Source of the DNA: Hygrocybe punicea
Taxonomy: Eukaryota > Basidiomycota > Agaricomycetes > Agaricales > Hygrophoraceae
Length of the DNA stretch: 64,000 nucleotides
Direction of reading: 5' to 3'
Assembly: GCA_963556145.1 (NCBI GenBank)
Contig: OY744464.1
Location: 1,178,001 to 1,242,000, forward strand
Below the pieces are notes generated by a model, which had not been told where the DNA came from, searched no databases, and saw nothing but the letters and a program-made list of their open reading frames with translations. Positions within the stretch are counted from its first letter, which is position 1. Every line of letters starts with the position of its first letter. A program made the position numbers and the translations under genes. Positions 34,106 through 45,447 of this stretch are shown here, in pieces.

Positions 34106-37100
34106 ATGTCAACCGAACAAAGGTACTATTGTGACTGTCCTCGTTATTGCGGGACGCTACAAGAGGTCTCCAGACGGACATACTTGACCCACGCACCTTA
34201 TCGCCCTAACCGGATTCGCACTGCACTACAAGAATTCCTTGCCCAGAATGGTGTCGACAGGCAGAGAGCAGACAACGACGGCGGGTCTGAACACAACCAG
34301 GAGATGTTAGACGACGTTGTGGATGACGAAGAGAATTTCCCTCCCAATCAAGAAGTGCCTGATATCCTCAATATGCAGCAAGACGAAATGGAAGACGAAA
34401 CGCAAGATGACAACTTCGACAACCCCCATGCCAACATCATCCCGATACTTCCCCCACTGGTTGAGGTGGCAGAAGACAACCTTGAGGACCTATACGTTGC
34501 CGCATTGCCACCTGTGGACCCAGAGAGAAATCCAGCTCCAGATGATGATAGAGCGGTGAGTGTAATAATTATTCAAGGATTTTATTTGTTCAATGAGTTT
34601 TCTGTTTGTAGTTTGATCGTATAGTTGACCCCGGAAGTCTTACAGAAGTTGACCCTGCAATTGACGAACACCCTGACCTTGGTCCCGATCAGGACGATGC
34701 TGAACCAGCATTCCAGGCTGCCTCGGTTGACAACCTCAATATTTCCCTGTCTTTTATCAACTATCTCCGTAACGCTACCCTTGAAAATGGGGGTCTTGAC
34801 ACTGAGACCATCCACCGACTCCATCATCCACCTGAAGGCCCTCCCGATGTTGATAATCCCGATGTCCTGCTTGCAATTAAAATCTATCTTGCTACTACGA
34901 AAGCGTCACAAGACACATACACAACCGTAGGTGAGGCAATCTCAGAGCGCTTCCTGGACTGCGACTTCCTCTCCCTTGATTGTCTCCAATGCACAATCAA
35001 TAAAATCACCGGAATTGTACCACTGTTGCATGACATGTGCAAAAATTCATGTATCGGCTTCACCGGCCCTTTCTCTGATCTCATTCACTGTCCAAAATGT
35101 GGTGAATTACGATATGATGCAATTCAATACGATGCTAGCAATGGTGAGACGCGAATTCCTCGCAAGACTTTCCTCACTATCCCCCTCAGTCCCCAGCTGC
35201 ATGCCATGTGGCGCAGTAGGCGGAGTGCTGAGGCCATGCGATATCGATCCATCCGTTCTCACCAACTTCAAGCTGAGATACGAGCAAATAATGGTGTAAT
35301 TAGCCAGTATGAAGACTTCCTGTCCGGATCCGAATATCTTTCCGCCTTCTCCAAGGGACACATCAATTACCACGACACCACCTTACTTCTATTATTGGAC
35401 AGTGCACAACTCTTTCGGAACAAGATCTCAAACTGCTGGCTGTATATTTGGGGTATCTATGACATTGCCCCCGATGGCAGATACAAAACGCACACCGTCC
35501 CAATCGGGGGATTCATACCTGGACCAAAACCGCCTCAAATCTTTGACTCCTTCCTCGCCCCTGGCCTCCACCATGTCTCAGCTCTTCAACAACATGGTTT
35601 CAGCGTCTGGGATGCATATGATGAAACTGTTCATGTTTCCCGGCCATTTTTTGCCATAGGCGCTGCCGATGGCCCTGGCGCTACCCACATGAGTGGATTA
35701 GTAGGCCATCAAGGCTACTATGGATGCAGAACGTATTGTCCCATGAAAGGATGGCGATTCCCTGATGACACGACTTACTACACCATCCATCTCAAGCCCA
35801 ACGACTACGTACTTGAAGGGAGTGATCACAACGACTATCCCTTCCATCAAATGCCAATTCGACCGGCAGGTGAATACCTTGAAAACCTCAACTATCTCAT
35901 CACTTCCCAAAATTTGACTCAATACTCGAATCGCCGTCGTGAAACTGGCATCAGTAAACCAAGCATTTTCAGCGGACTTCCATCTCCTCGTATGATACCG
36001 ATACCTATCTGTTTTGCCCCCGACATTATGCACATTGTTTCACTCAACTTAACCAAGCTCAATCTTGCTCTCTGGCGTGCAAAAATAACTTGTAAGGAAC
36101 CGGATGACAAAATGACCTGGCCCTGGGCCGTCCTTCAAGGTGACACATGGGACCGGCATGGAAAATCAGTTGCCGATGCGACACCATACCTTCCCGGATC
36201 ATTTGACAGACCACCTCGCAATCCTGCCGAGAAAATGTCGAGCGGTTACAAGGCCTGGGAATACTTGACATACATTTTCGTACTTGGGCCAGGTCTTCTG
36301 TATGGCCTTCTTCCTACCCTTTAGTTCCAGAACTACTGCAAACTCGTACGGGCCATTGGAATCCTCCATCAACGCCGAATTACACAAGAAGAACTCATAC
36401 AAGCACATCGACTCCTCACAGAATATGTCAAGGAATTCGAGGAAATATATTATCAATGCAAAGTCGAACGACTTCACTTTTGTCGACCTGTTCTCCACAT
36501 TCTTCTTCATTTGGCACACATAGTGCACATTCTAGGACCATTGTGTTACTACACACAATGGATGATGGAACGAACGATCGGAAACCTTACAGAAGAGATG
36601 AAACAACCGTCTCAACCCTTCGCAAACCTGTCACAACGTGGTCTCCGCTGAGCTCATGTCAATGCTCTCAAAGCTGCTATACCTGAGCTGGTGAAGGACG
36701 AGACAAACCCACGTGGCTCTCAAGATCTCGGAGACGGTTATGTCTTGTTGCGTGCTAAAGACGAACACATGCGCACCTTACAAGGGCCAGCTGCTGTTGC
36801 TGTGCGAGACTACATGCATGAACAAACTGGTGAGAATGTAGCTGGATGGAATCCTTGAGTCTGCCATTGGGCACGCCTATGACTTCCTACTGGACAAATT
36901 GCACGATCTGCCTGGAAGGAGAAGAGGAAGCCATTGGAGCAGGTGCGCATGTCACGCAATATTCGCGTAAGTCATTCCCATCCTACCGTTCATGGCACTG
37001 ATATCTTCTCCTAGTATTCAACAAATGATACTGTTTTTTATGGCGAAACCCAGTTTTTCTTTCAGGCGACTATATATGACGAAACAAGGATGCTCGCTCT

Positions 37101-37329
37101 TATCTCCACCTATTCCCCACCCAATATTGATCTGCTACGTGAATCCTATGGGACTCTCTGGGTTTGTAACTATCAAGGTGCCGAAAGTTTGCAAGTGATT
37201 GATGTTAGAAACATCCACTCGGTTGTAGCCATGGTGCCACTCCCCTTCGATCAGAATCTCTTCTTTGTTGGCGAAAAGATGGGGCTGGAAGTTGCGACTC
37301 TTGGTGGTATTGAAGAGGAGGATCTGTAG
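34106..37329 (+). pseudogene. Tnp2-type (CACTA-like) transposase, unit B, three in-frame stops
   Basis: A diverged paralogue of unit A in the same orientation. Exon 1 (ATG 34106 to 34555) begins MSTEQRYYCDCPRYCGT with the same CDC-x3-CG motif. Introns are at 34556-34611 and 36967-37014, positions equivalent to unit A. The main exon shows MHDMCKNSCIGFTG...CPKCGELRY, LLLDSAQLF (first Asp), APDIMHIVSLN (second Asp) and MERTIGNLTEEMKQPS (Glu). Stops interrupt it at 36322-36324 (TAG), 36649-36651 (TGA) and 36856-36858 (TGA). Alignment with unit A suggests the TGA at 36649 replaced an Arg-like position; the other two also fit single C-to-T changes. No frameshift was seen. The left part of the unit upstream of 34028 has been replaced by the inverted duplication. 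Confidence 0.85.
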
Positions 37330-37457
37330 GCACAATAGATTGTACGTCTGTATGCGATGTACTTGGAGAACATGAAGATCTCATTGCGGACAATTTCAGA
37401 CAATTGTGAACACATACACATGCACAGCGCGATATTTATACAGTCAGAAAAAACAGC

Positions 37458-38080
37458 CTACGTCTTCCTTTGCTTGGCCGGCCCCAAGTTTTCCTTATCA
37501 CATGCCCTCTTTAGTCCTCGTCTCTTAAAATCATCATTGTCGACATGCCTGACATTGTACATATGAATCGGGGGTATAGATTCTTGAGATTGAGACCCAG
37601 GAGTCGAACAGCGTGTGAGGACAACTGAAGGGTATGCTTTTACATGTACGCTATCAGCAGATGGCGCCAGTTGATCTGTTTCTCGCTTGGGAATCCCTTC
37701 CTTGAACTCTTCTTGCTTCACAAGCATGGTATTGGTTAGAATTGTCTCAGCATCACGGATGCGAATGAGGAGTGTCTGCCATTTTGGTGTTAAATCAGTC
37801 TTTGGGCCGCAAAAAAATTGTATGATCTTACCATGGGTCCGACATCCATCACATTAAACTGAACACTGTACATGTCCCAGTTATCAGTGAGAGCATCAAT
37901 GGAAAGATGTAAGACACGATTGGCAGGTACGTTCATGGTCAGAGTGGTAGACTTAGCAGAAGTCAGTGTGATGTCACACGCCCTTGGTCTACTACCATGA
38001 CCACGGCAGACAGTGCAAACAATCCTTTCGTCTTCCCTCCTTCTAGTGCCCTCTCTATACCCACTCGCCGGAGTCACCAT
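37458..38080 (-). CDS. Small two-exon hypothetical gene between Tnp2 ORF1 and ORF2
   Basis: On the minus strand, exon 1 (from ATG 38080 to about 37836) encodes TVCRGHGSRPRACD, then NVPANRVLHLSIDALTDNWD. A GTAAGA...CAG intron leads to exon 2 (about 37780-37458) with LLIRIRDAETILTNTMLVKQ and a basic end FKRRGLKRACDKENLGPAK. It overlaps the start of ORF2 of unit B head-to-head by about 84 bp and is not visible in unit A. Not recognised; it may be an antisense gene carried by this Tnp2 copy or a chance ORF pair, though the good intron argues for a gene. Confidence 0.45.
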
Positions 38081-40128
38081 GAGTCTAATCTAGAAGACTT
38101 GCGAAGTCACTATGAGTCCAGTTTGGAAGATTCTCCGGAATGGCTGGAATCCGCGTCTGCACACCAGTTTCCATCCGACCTTCAGAATGCCTTCTTGACA
38201 CCGAGGACTCATCAAAATTTGCTGCAAACTCGTAGACCTCCCCAAGTCACTCAGAACAAAACTTTTATTAATAACACTGCAATGCCGGTATGCATATATT
38301 CACACCCTTCACCACTTGCTTGTTCTAACAGTGGCATGAGCACGGAATTCAGACCCGTCAACCTTTTCAAATGTTGGTTGTTGAGAATCTCAACCACAAT
38401 GCCCTCTTTTGCAACCAAAATTACCAAAACCTTTTCTTCGACAACATACGCTTAAAATCACAGTTGGAATACTCCCGGTAAATTTCCCTTGCCCTGTGTG
38501 ACTGTTACTGATGCCGCAACAGTGAGAGTTTACAGATGCTCACACAATCCGCTCGCTTTGCCAATGAAAATAGCTTCGGCACCCAATTCACACCTGGCAA
38601 TGTGCCTGGATTCTCATCATCGCATTCTGACCATACCTCACGTCGCACTTCACATTCAGACTCTACCACACTCCTAGCACCCCTCGACAGGAAAGATTAT
38701 CCGCAAGTAAAGTTTTGGCGAAGACAAGACTGGAGCTCAAGGACTGCGACTACTACAGTGGTCAATAACCAGGTAAGAGTGCGGGGAAAGTCACGAATTG
38801 CTGCTGGAATCAATGTCAAGTTTGGTTTTGTCGAGGATAAAAATGGCTTCCCTGTGGATGGCTTTCGTATCTCCGGCATAACGAACCAAATCAGGGAGAT
38901 ATGGCGTGAATGTCACGGCAAGGATATTGTGCCAACGACTTGGGGAAAAGGTACCTCTTCCTTCAAGACTTTCTTTTGCTTGCAGATGTACGAGTATGCC
39001 CCGGAGCTCCAACTGTGTGAGGATCATTGGAAACTGGAACAAATTGCTACAATAAACTACTCTGGATGGTACCGCAAATATGTCTTGGGTGATGGGAACT
39101 CAAGGAGCGATCAAGAAGGCGACATTGGTGACACAAAAGATGTGACAAACGGTGACGAGTACATGCACCTACCGCAGAAACGATCATCGACCACTCGTCC
39201 TGCACCTGCAAAGAAGAAGAAATTCAGGGTCCCCCAGTTATCAAACCCAATTCAAGTCCTTACACCACCCACCAGCTCTTCTTCCGAAGAATCAAGCCCG
39301 CCCACATCATTGAACGAATTGCCAACCGAGCCAACTTCCACCATCACACCTGTGTCTCAGGAGTCATCCGGTGACTTATCCGGACTGTCGCTTACAACAT
39401 TGCCTACCGCATCTACCTTGATCGCAGAGACTGATTGTGAGATGGTGCCAGCTCTGAATGTGCCGGAAATCATAGGTATGCAGGCCTTTTTCATTCATTT
39501 TGCCATCCGCTGTGATACCTTCCACAGAGCTGTCTGAGACAGTGGTCGAGGCTCAGAACGGTACCCAAGATGAGACAGAACAAATCCCCGCACCTGACGC
39601 CATAACTACCACAGACGTTCCCCCCACAATCATCAATCCTTTGTAAGTTAACTCAAACCGGCACATAAGAAACTAAATCTACATTTATTACAGTGCATCT
39701 ATGCAGACTGTAGTTGCTACAGTGGTTAATCAGGAAGCTTCAACTGCCGCATCTTCATCAACACAGAAAGAAAAGGGGGCAGGGAAAGCTCCCATGAAGA
39801 AAAGCTCGCTGATGATTCCTACGCAGGCAACAATGGCACGGTGGGTATTTAGGATACTTTTGTTGCAAACTGAGATGATTCTGTTACAGGAACCTGTTCG
39901 CCATCGATTATTGTCCCAAGAATCCTGTTGATAAGGCCAAATTTGACGAGATCTGGCAAGAGCTTGATAATGCAACAAGACAGGTAAGTAGCATAGCAAT
40001 GAGTATATATATCATCTAATAACTATATGCCGCAGATCTATGAGGAGAAGAGCAAGAAAATCAAGCAGAATATCAAAGAAGCGAAGGCGAAGGCAGCGGC
40101 AGTAGCAAGATCAGCGGCAACTTCCTAA
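37997..40128 (+). CDS. Tnp2-associated ORF2, unit B, full-length multi-exon
   Basis: A continuous model from ATG 37997 to TAA 40126-40128 with about six introns of 45-52 bp (e.g. 38287-38330, 39476-39526, 39644-39693, 39842-39890, 39984-40035). The N-terminus is Ser/Pro-rich, then comes a coiled segment. The core VRGKSRIAAGINVKFGFVED, KNGFPVDGFRISGI, MYEYAPELQLCEDHWK and INYSGWYRKY aligns with ORF2 of unit A. A disordered tail follows with KKKKFRVPQ, and the C-terminus is a basic helix, KIKQNIKEAKAKAAAVARSA. Unlike the transposase gene of the same unit it contains no stop. Role inferred as a transposition accessory or DNA-binding protein. Confidence 0.65.
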
Positions 40129-41396
40129 AGGGAACAGGTAGCAGGGTGGGGAGTGGGAAATGGTTGCGGAGAATGGCAAATGGGCAGGGGGATGGGGAAT
40201 GGGCAGGGAACAAGCAGGGGGAACAGGTGGGGAACAAGCGGGGAACAAGTGGGGAACAAGCAACGACCTAGCAAAGTTCGGACTGTATTCTACTGTATTC
40301 TACTCAATTGAAATGTTTTCAAATCGCAGTCGAGATGTTTTTTAAAGGATCTAACTGGCAAATTTTCGAGCAGGAGTGCAACTTTCCTTTTAAATATTCA
40401 AGTTATATTTTGAAAGATTTTACATGACCTAAACGGATCTAAAACCATGGACTTCTCACTGGGTATCAACATCAACAACATCCTTGTACATTATTTTCCA
40501 GATTTGGACAATTTCCACGTGTCCTGCTATTTCAAACTCAGACAAACCAGCCTTCTAGTTTGTCTCCAGAGTACAAAGGGGTGGTCCATCAGGAAATTGA
40601 AAACCATATGAGAAAGTCTTATAAGACCTGATCAGATAAATCATAAGTAACATCCAGTGCCACAATGATAACAGCAAGGTCAACCCAGATAATTTATGGT
40701 TACCTAGATGAAAATATATCACATCAAGCATATTGATATAAATGTAACATTGGTCACCAACAATGTCTTTCCCCCCAATCCAAGATAATTCATGGCTGCG
40801 AAGATCAATAACATCAGATATATCAGAAATGCAGCCCTAGTGTCATGACCACCTTAATGCTACAAGTGTTGAACCTGTATCATCTTGACTTCCCAGCTGA
40901 AACAATCTCAGCATGATATACAACGGTTCAGCAGTAGCCATGAATCTATGTGTGCCGCAACAATACTCAATCTGTCAATCATGACATGAAAGCAGCAGCT
41001 ATATCATAATTTCAATACGAGGCTCAAAGATCAGCAGATGATGGCCGTTGATAAGATTATAGCAGGGTGATCCTCAAAGATGACATTTGTCATATTTGTC
41101 ATAATGAGTGCCGGCGCAGCAGTGTAGCCATAAATCTGTGGATGCTGCAAGGGTGCTGATTCTGTCAACCATGACACACAAGCAGCAGCTTCATCATAAT
41201 TTCCAAACTAGGCTCAAAGATCAGCAAGTGACAAGCATTGATAAGATGATAGCAGATGGTCTTAGTGATGGATTTTGTTAGACGCATCATAATTGTCATG
41301 GTTGTCACCGGCGTAACAGTCTGATAATGCCAAGCAAAATGGAAGCGGGACCGAGGAAATATAATATATTAACGAGAAAGCGAATGACACGTAGAG
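40129..41396. other. Intergenic; short tandem repeats and candidate Tnp2 right end
   Basis: GGGGAACAAGC-type minisatellite at about 40195-40265. Candidate inverted terminus CATGGACTTCTCACTGGG at 40446-40463. Two diverged copies of a ~187-bp repeat starting near 40929 and 41116 (both contain GGCTCAAAGATCAGCA and ATAGCAG). No gene supported. Confidence 0.6.
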
Positions 41397-42013
41397 CTAA
41401 TATGCCTGGGGTTCACCAGCTTCATATGCCGAAGCCGAGTTTTCCTTGTAAGCGCGCCTCTTCTCCTTGATGCGACACAAAGCACTACCCTCAACTGGTA
41501 CTCTAGCTTCTGAGAATGAATGTGGGAAGATTTTGCTACATAAAGATTAACAGTGAGAAGCATCATTTACAAACGGTGAATGACTTACCGGTTCCACCAG
41601 GTGAGGAGTTCCTCGACTTCTGCCTTCTCCTCGACATCCTCAAGGAGATCTAAGAGACTGTTGTAGAACGTCTTGGAATCCATGACCGTATCGGTGCAAG
41701 AGAAAGTGCTTGTGGAACTTAGAGCAAAGCGGACCTGAATAATTATGAGAAGTAATCGTTTCTAACATCTGACAGCAGTACGAACCTGAGTAGCTGTCAT
41801 GAAAATACATCACCCCCATGCATTTTTCCTCAGATACCACTTATTTTCATGACGATCTTCGACAGATCGCCAAACAAGACCCTTACAACTCACACACTCT
41901 GCGGAGCAGGGGAAAAGCTTTTACATTTACAAACCCCTTAAAGGGGCGGGACCGGACCAGACTACAACTACAACTCCCCGGAAGGGAGTACGACTGTTAC
42001 GATCAAGGAGTAT

Positions 42014-42660
42014 CTACTCATCTACGAGATACTCCTCCTTAATTACCTCCTGGAGGACGGCGTCTTCAACGAGGCCATGAATCTGGTCTTCCAGCACCTG
42101 TTCGATCGCTGCACGGCAATTATGCCTAAACGTGTCAGCGATGCCGAAGGGAAGACGAGGCTGGAACTCACGCAGCCCGAAGGGCGCCCTGGTGTCCACA
42201 TAGGTGTCCTGGGGCCAGAAGTCCTCGTCGGAGTCGGACCCCCAGGAAACCTTCGTCACGAGCGACGGCATCGAGTCCTCGGACGAGCAGTCCGAGGGCG
42301 GGAATGCATCATCCAACACTATCATAAAAGAACCATCAGAACAATAACCAGACACCCCAAGAAAGACAGAACTTACCGAACGGGTCAGCCAGAAGCTCTC
42401 ACAGAAGCCTCTTGTTGCGCGCAACAAGGTGGAAACATTCCATACGATGTTTGGCCTTCCCGCAAGCGAAACAACGACCAGTAGCCCAGTACAAATCCCG
42501 ATCAGAGTCGGAGAGGTGGCAGGCGAAGTCATGCGTAATACAATTAACTGCGACAGGGCAGGACGGGTTAAAGAGGGCAGAACGTTTGAAGAATATGAGA
42601 CGATGGCACAAGTGGGGAAACATCGCATTGATGAGAGATGGGACGAAGGATCCAACCACA
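42014..42660 (-). CDS. Zinc-knuckle-like ORF inside the TG...CA element
   Basis: One minus-strand frame encodes LSDSDRDLYWATGRCFACGK followed by AKHRMEC, a CX2CX4HX3C cluster one residue short of the gag zinc-knuckle spacing. The other frame, spliceable through a GTAAGT...TAG intron at about 42377-42320, gives an acidic segment SWGSDSDEDFWPQD and a helical end AAIEQVLEDQIHGLVEDAVL. The two frames may be joined by a frameshift or splicing. It is compatible with a degenerate gag-like protein, but no capsid motif is recognisable. Confidence 0.4.
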
Positions 42661-42853
42661 CTTTATACCGAATGGAGGCCCACTCCCGATCAGGTAGGAA
42701 CCTCTACCACTTCGTCAACGAACCTGTGAGAACGGCACGTGACCGGAGGTTGAAACCCCTGACTCTCACAGAACACCACAGACCACTCCCATCACTCACA
42801 CCGGGACATTAAAACACCCACTTTCACTACTCACACACAAACTCCCTCCAATC

Positions 42854-43261
42854 ATGACCCAATCCGTTATCGCCGCCATCGTTGCCATCATCATCGTATA
42901 CACATTCATCCTCATCGCGATATGCCGGGGGGTGCAACGAATCCCCATCACCGCCGATCCCAAGATCCCCCTATCAACGTTCGAAGCATTCCGACCCCCC
43001 ACGATCCGCAGCAACGACACGTCACACGGCGACGAACTTCCGTATGAAGAACTAGACAGCCGTGATGACGCGTACCTGGACGTTTACGGATCTGGTGATG
43101 AATCCGCACGCCAGCCTGGCATGATCACAAATCACCTCAATGCCGGGGGGGACGTAGACCCACCAACGCGACGGAGCGAGTCGCCTTTACGACGCGTCAC
43201 TGGTACTGTGGGAGGGGAGGAATGGTATAAAAGACATTGCGCTACACGTAGTCTACCCTAA
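42854..43261 (+). CDS. Small single-pass membrane protein inside the TG...CA element
   Basis: A 135-residue intact ORF from ATG 42854. Residues 4-24 form a hydrophobic helix (VIAAIVAIIIVYTFILIAIC), then a polar, acidic tail with PYEELDSRDDAYLDVYGS. It lies on the strand opposite to the zinc-knuckle ORF. A similar layout is seen in the membrane pseudogene at 10173-10553. Function unknown. Confidence 0.4.
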   Translation: MTQSVIAAIVAIIIVYTFILIAICRGVQRIPITADPKIPLSTFEAFRPPTIRSNDTSHGDELPYEELDSRDDAYLDVYGSGDESARQPGMITNHLNAGGDVDPPTRRSESPLRRVTGTVGGEEWYKRHCATRSLP

Positions 43262-44527
43262 CTTTGACCTCTTGTATTTCTCCTAGCAGTTGTACTAGAC
43301 ATAACAAACTTCACCCAACTCCATCACCCGAACCTTATCCCTGAGACGTTACCTCTATAAACCATATAATCACTCTCGTAAACAGACCCTCGAACATAAA
43401 CACCTACTACCGCCGACAACGTGCAACTGTTTGACCCTCTGAACCATTACACGACCGCTAGTCGTGACAGTAGCGATGTAAACCAAGGATGCTTTCGTCA
43501 CACATGTCATACCATGAATTCGGGCATTTCCTGACTGTGTCGCTTTCAGTTCCTCGTCATCGACCAAGCTCGGCGACGTGAAGACGTGTTTGAATCCCTA
43601 TGTATCTTCAAATAGGATGAAGGGGTTTCATGAGATATTACGAACCGTGACTAAAAGCTGACTTCTCATTAAACCGTTCCAAGGGTCCTCTGGATCATAG
43701 GCAAGGTCTGCGTAAAGGAAGATGGGCCACTGATCACCACAGACGTGCATCTCGCCGCTATGAAGCTTCTCTTTAATACTGTACAAGATGTAGGGATTTC
43801 TTTTAATTTATAATAAAAGGAAGGAAAACATGATGTACTGGGGCAAAGACCAATCTACTCCTGCAGGACAAAGGAGCGCACCGGTCTTCTCATGATGAAA
43901 TCCACGTGTTGTCTTTATCTTACGACTGAGAGGAGGTTCAAGAGTTGGCCTGGGAAGCGTAATCCAGTCAATGATGGCGGACTTCATGCCTTTTGTGTCA
44001 TCAGCACAGGCCCCGCTGACGCCTTTTCCTAGCTGAATGAAGAGATGTACAAGGAAGAAGTAAAAATACATTGAACGACTCACGAGGCCAGACAAGAGCT
44101 CAATCTCTTCTTCGGAGGATTCCAGAAGTCGTTTCTCAAGATCAGGACACACCCTGAGCAGATCCTCGAACACTCGATGTTCGCGACGTTCCCTGCAGAA
44201 GACCCAAAATTGCACCATGGGGTTACAACGTGATAATAATATGTGCTTACTTCTGCGTTAAAGACTCGATGTCCACAGGCTCCGATTCACCCATGCGAGT
44301 CAAGCCGTTTGTAATAAGAACATTCACGTTGCAGAAAGTGTGGACGACTCGACCGAAATGGCGTCCGTGGTGCACAAGGGGGTCGGTAACGGTCCTACTC
44401 ATTGAAGTTAGCAATTTGAGGAGTACCTGAAGAGAAGGGGAATCACGGTCGTTTCCTAGAGCCAAGCTGCAATGCATCGTCGCGCGTCCATCGACCAGTG
44501 GATAGTGCAGGGTCGGACTGTGCGGGT

Positions 44528-44755
44528 TCAGACATTGGACGTTAAGGTCAAGATGATAAAGGAGAATGGTTTGTCTGGTATGATTTTATATGAAGACTGG
44601 TGGCGGAGATAGACTGGGTATGAATTGTGTATGCATATGGCTTGTAAATGGGTATCATCTGCAATAACTGTCGATTGACCGGTCCCCAAATAGATCATAA
44701 TTAGGATACCGGCCAGTAGAAGTAGAACGAACCGACCGTTTTTGTTAGCCGGCAT
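44528..44755 (-). CDS. Possible small hydrophobic protein
   Basis: From ATG 44755 a 75-residue ORF begins MPANKNGRFVLLLLAGILIM, which reads as a signal anchor or signal peptide followed by a short polar tail. It lies just upstream of the DUF6698-like gene on the same strand. Only the hydrophobic N-terminus supports it; it may be chance. Confidence 0.2.
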   Translation of the reverse strand: MPANKNGRFVLLLLAGILIMIYLGTGQSTVIADDTHLQAICIHNSYPVYLRHQSSYKIIPDKPFSFIILTLTSNV

Positions 44756-44899
44756 ATTATAATGGGCTGCGGTTGCAGAACTAGCGTGAGAAAATGACAC
44801 AACATTTTGACTGGGCTGGCAACGTGATTAATAACTGAGTTTATAATCAATTTCTGCGGCCAAACCAGATATTCGAAGAAAACTACATCACTGTCAATC

Positions 44900-45415
44900 A
44901 TGTCCACTTGTCAGCGAAAAGGTAGCCAATCAAGGAAGCACCCCCAGGCCATTGATGAGGTCGAAGTCATTATCCGGTATGAAAAAATAATCCAACTAAC
45001 TTGACTCTGAAGCTAAGTTAAAACATCTAGAAGTACTAGGGGCAAACGGACGTACTGTTTATTGGAGGAGGAAGACCTGGAGGATGAGAATGATTCGCTA
45101 GATTCTGACAACATCGGCAAGCAAATGTTTTCTCACCTTTAGTGTGTCTCATACCACAGTACAGATCGTGATGCCATGATCCGGTTGCGAGACCGTTTTT
45201 TGAGGGCAGAAGAAGAACTGTTGACCGCACGCTGCAGCATTTCCGAGTTGACATTGAAGAACATGCAATACGTGGCCAAACTGAAGAGGGAACGTTACAT
45301 CAACGAGATTGCTCAGAAGTATATTCCAGAGGATATGCTTGCCGAATATTATGCGGAGTACCCGAAAAATCAGCCTACATGGACGTCGTCATCACCTGCG
45401 CCTCGTAAGTTGTAG
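44900..45415 (+). CDS. Small multi-exon coiled-coil protein
   Basis: Exon 1 from ATG 44900 encodes a basic start (QRKGSQSRKHPQAIDEVEVI). A GTATGA...TAG intron leads to an acidic exon with LLEEEDLEDENDSLDSDN, and a further intron ends at about 45160. The last exon (45161-45412) encodes a heptad-like helix, MIRLRDRFLRAEEELLTARC, followed by a Pro/Ser end. The acidic-then-coiled order suggests a dimerising nuclear protein. It converges on the Myb gene. The donor site of the second intron is unclear. Confidence 0.4.
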
Positions 45416-45447
45416 AATTCGTTGTTCAACATTGCTTGATTTTGCAT

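Larger units (their letters stand above)
41795..43469 (-). mobile_element. 1675-bp TG...CA element with 5-bp target duplication
   Basis: The element starts TGTCATGAAAATAC and ends CTAGTCGTGACA on the plus strand, so it has TGTCA/TGACA ends. It is flanked by GTAGC on both sides (41790-41794; 43470-43474). TG...CA ends and a 5-bp duplication are typical of LTR retrotransposons, but no second LTR or pol domain was found inside. It could be an unusually long solo LTR carrying ORFs, or a non-autonomous element. Removing it and one GTAGC restores the reading Y-I-A-T-Q of the host exon. Confidence 0.7.
41397..44477 (-). pseudogene. DUF6698-like gene disrupted by a 1675-bp insertion
   Basis: The exons read 5' to 3' on the minus strand: about 44477-44253 (HFGRVVHTFCNVNVLI), 44200-44085 (REHRVFEDLLRVCPDLEKRL), 44035-43860 (ACADDTKGMKSAIIDWITLP, then RGFHHEKTGALLCPAGVDW), about 43790-43670 (GDQWPIFLYADLAYDPEDPW), 43590-43470 (VTKASLVYIAT), and, after the insertion, 41733-41590 (VRFALSSTSTFSCTDTV, DLLEDVEEKAEVEELLTWWN) and 41537-41397 (ending EAGEPQAY). 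This order matches a family expanded in Agaricomycetes that I recall as DUF6698; its function is unknown. The insertion lies between codons for A-T and Q, next to an intron donor. Apart from it no clear stop was found, although an exon border near 43650 is uncertain. Confidence 0.65.

Noticed and set aside
26344..40463. A single 14-kb CACTA-like element bounded by CCCAGTG...CACTGGG
   Set aside because: The outer ends have no matching target duplication and enclose two full ORF1+ORF2 units plus an inverted duplication, so they more likely belong to two copies.
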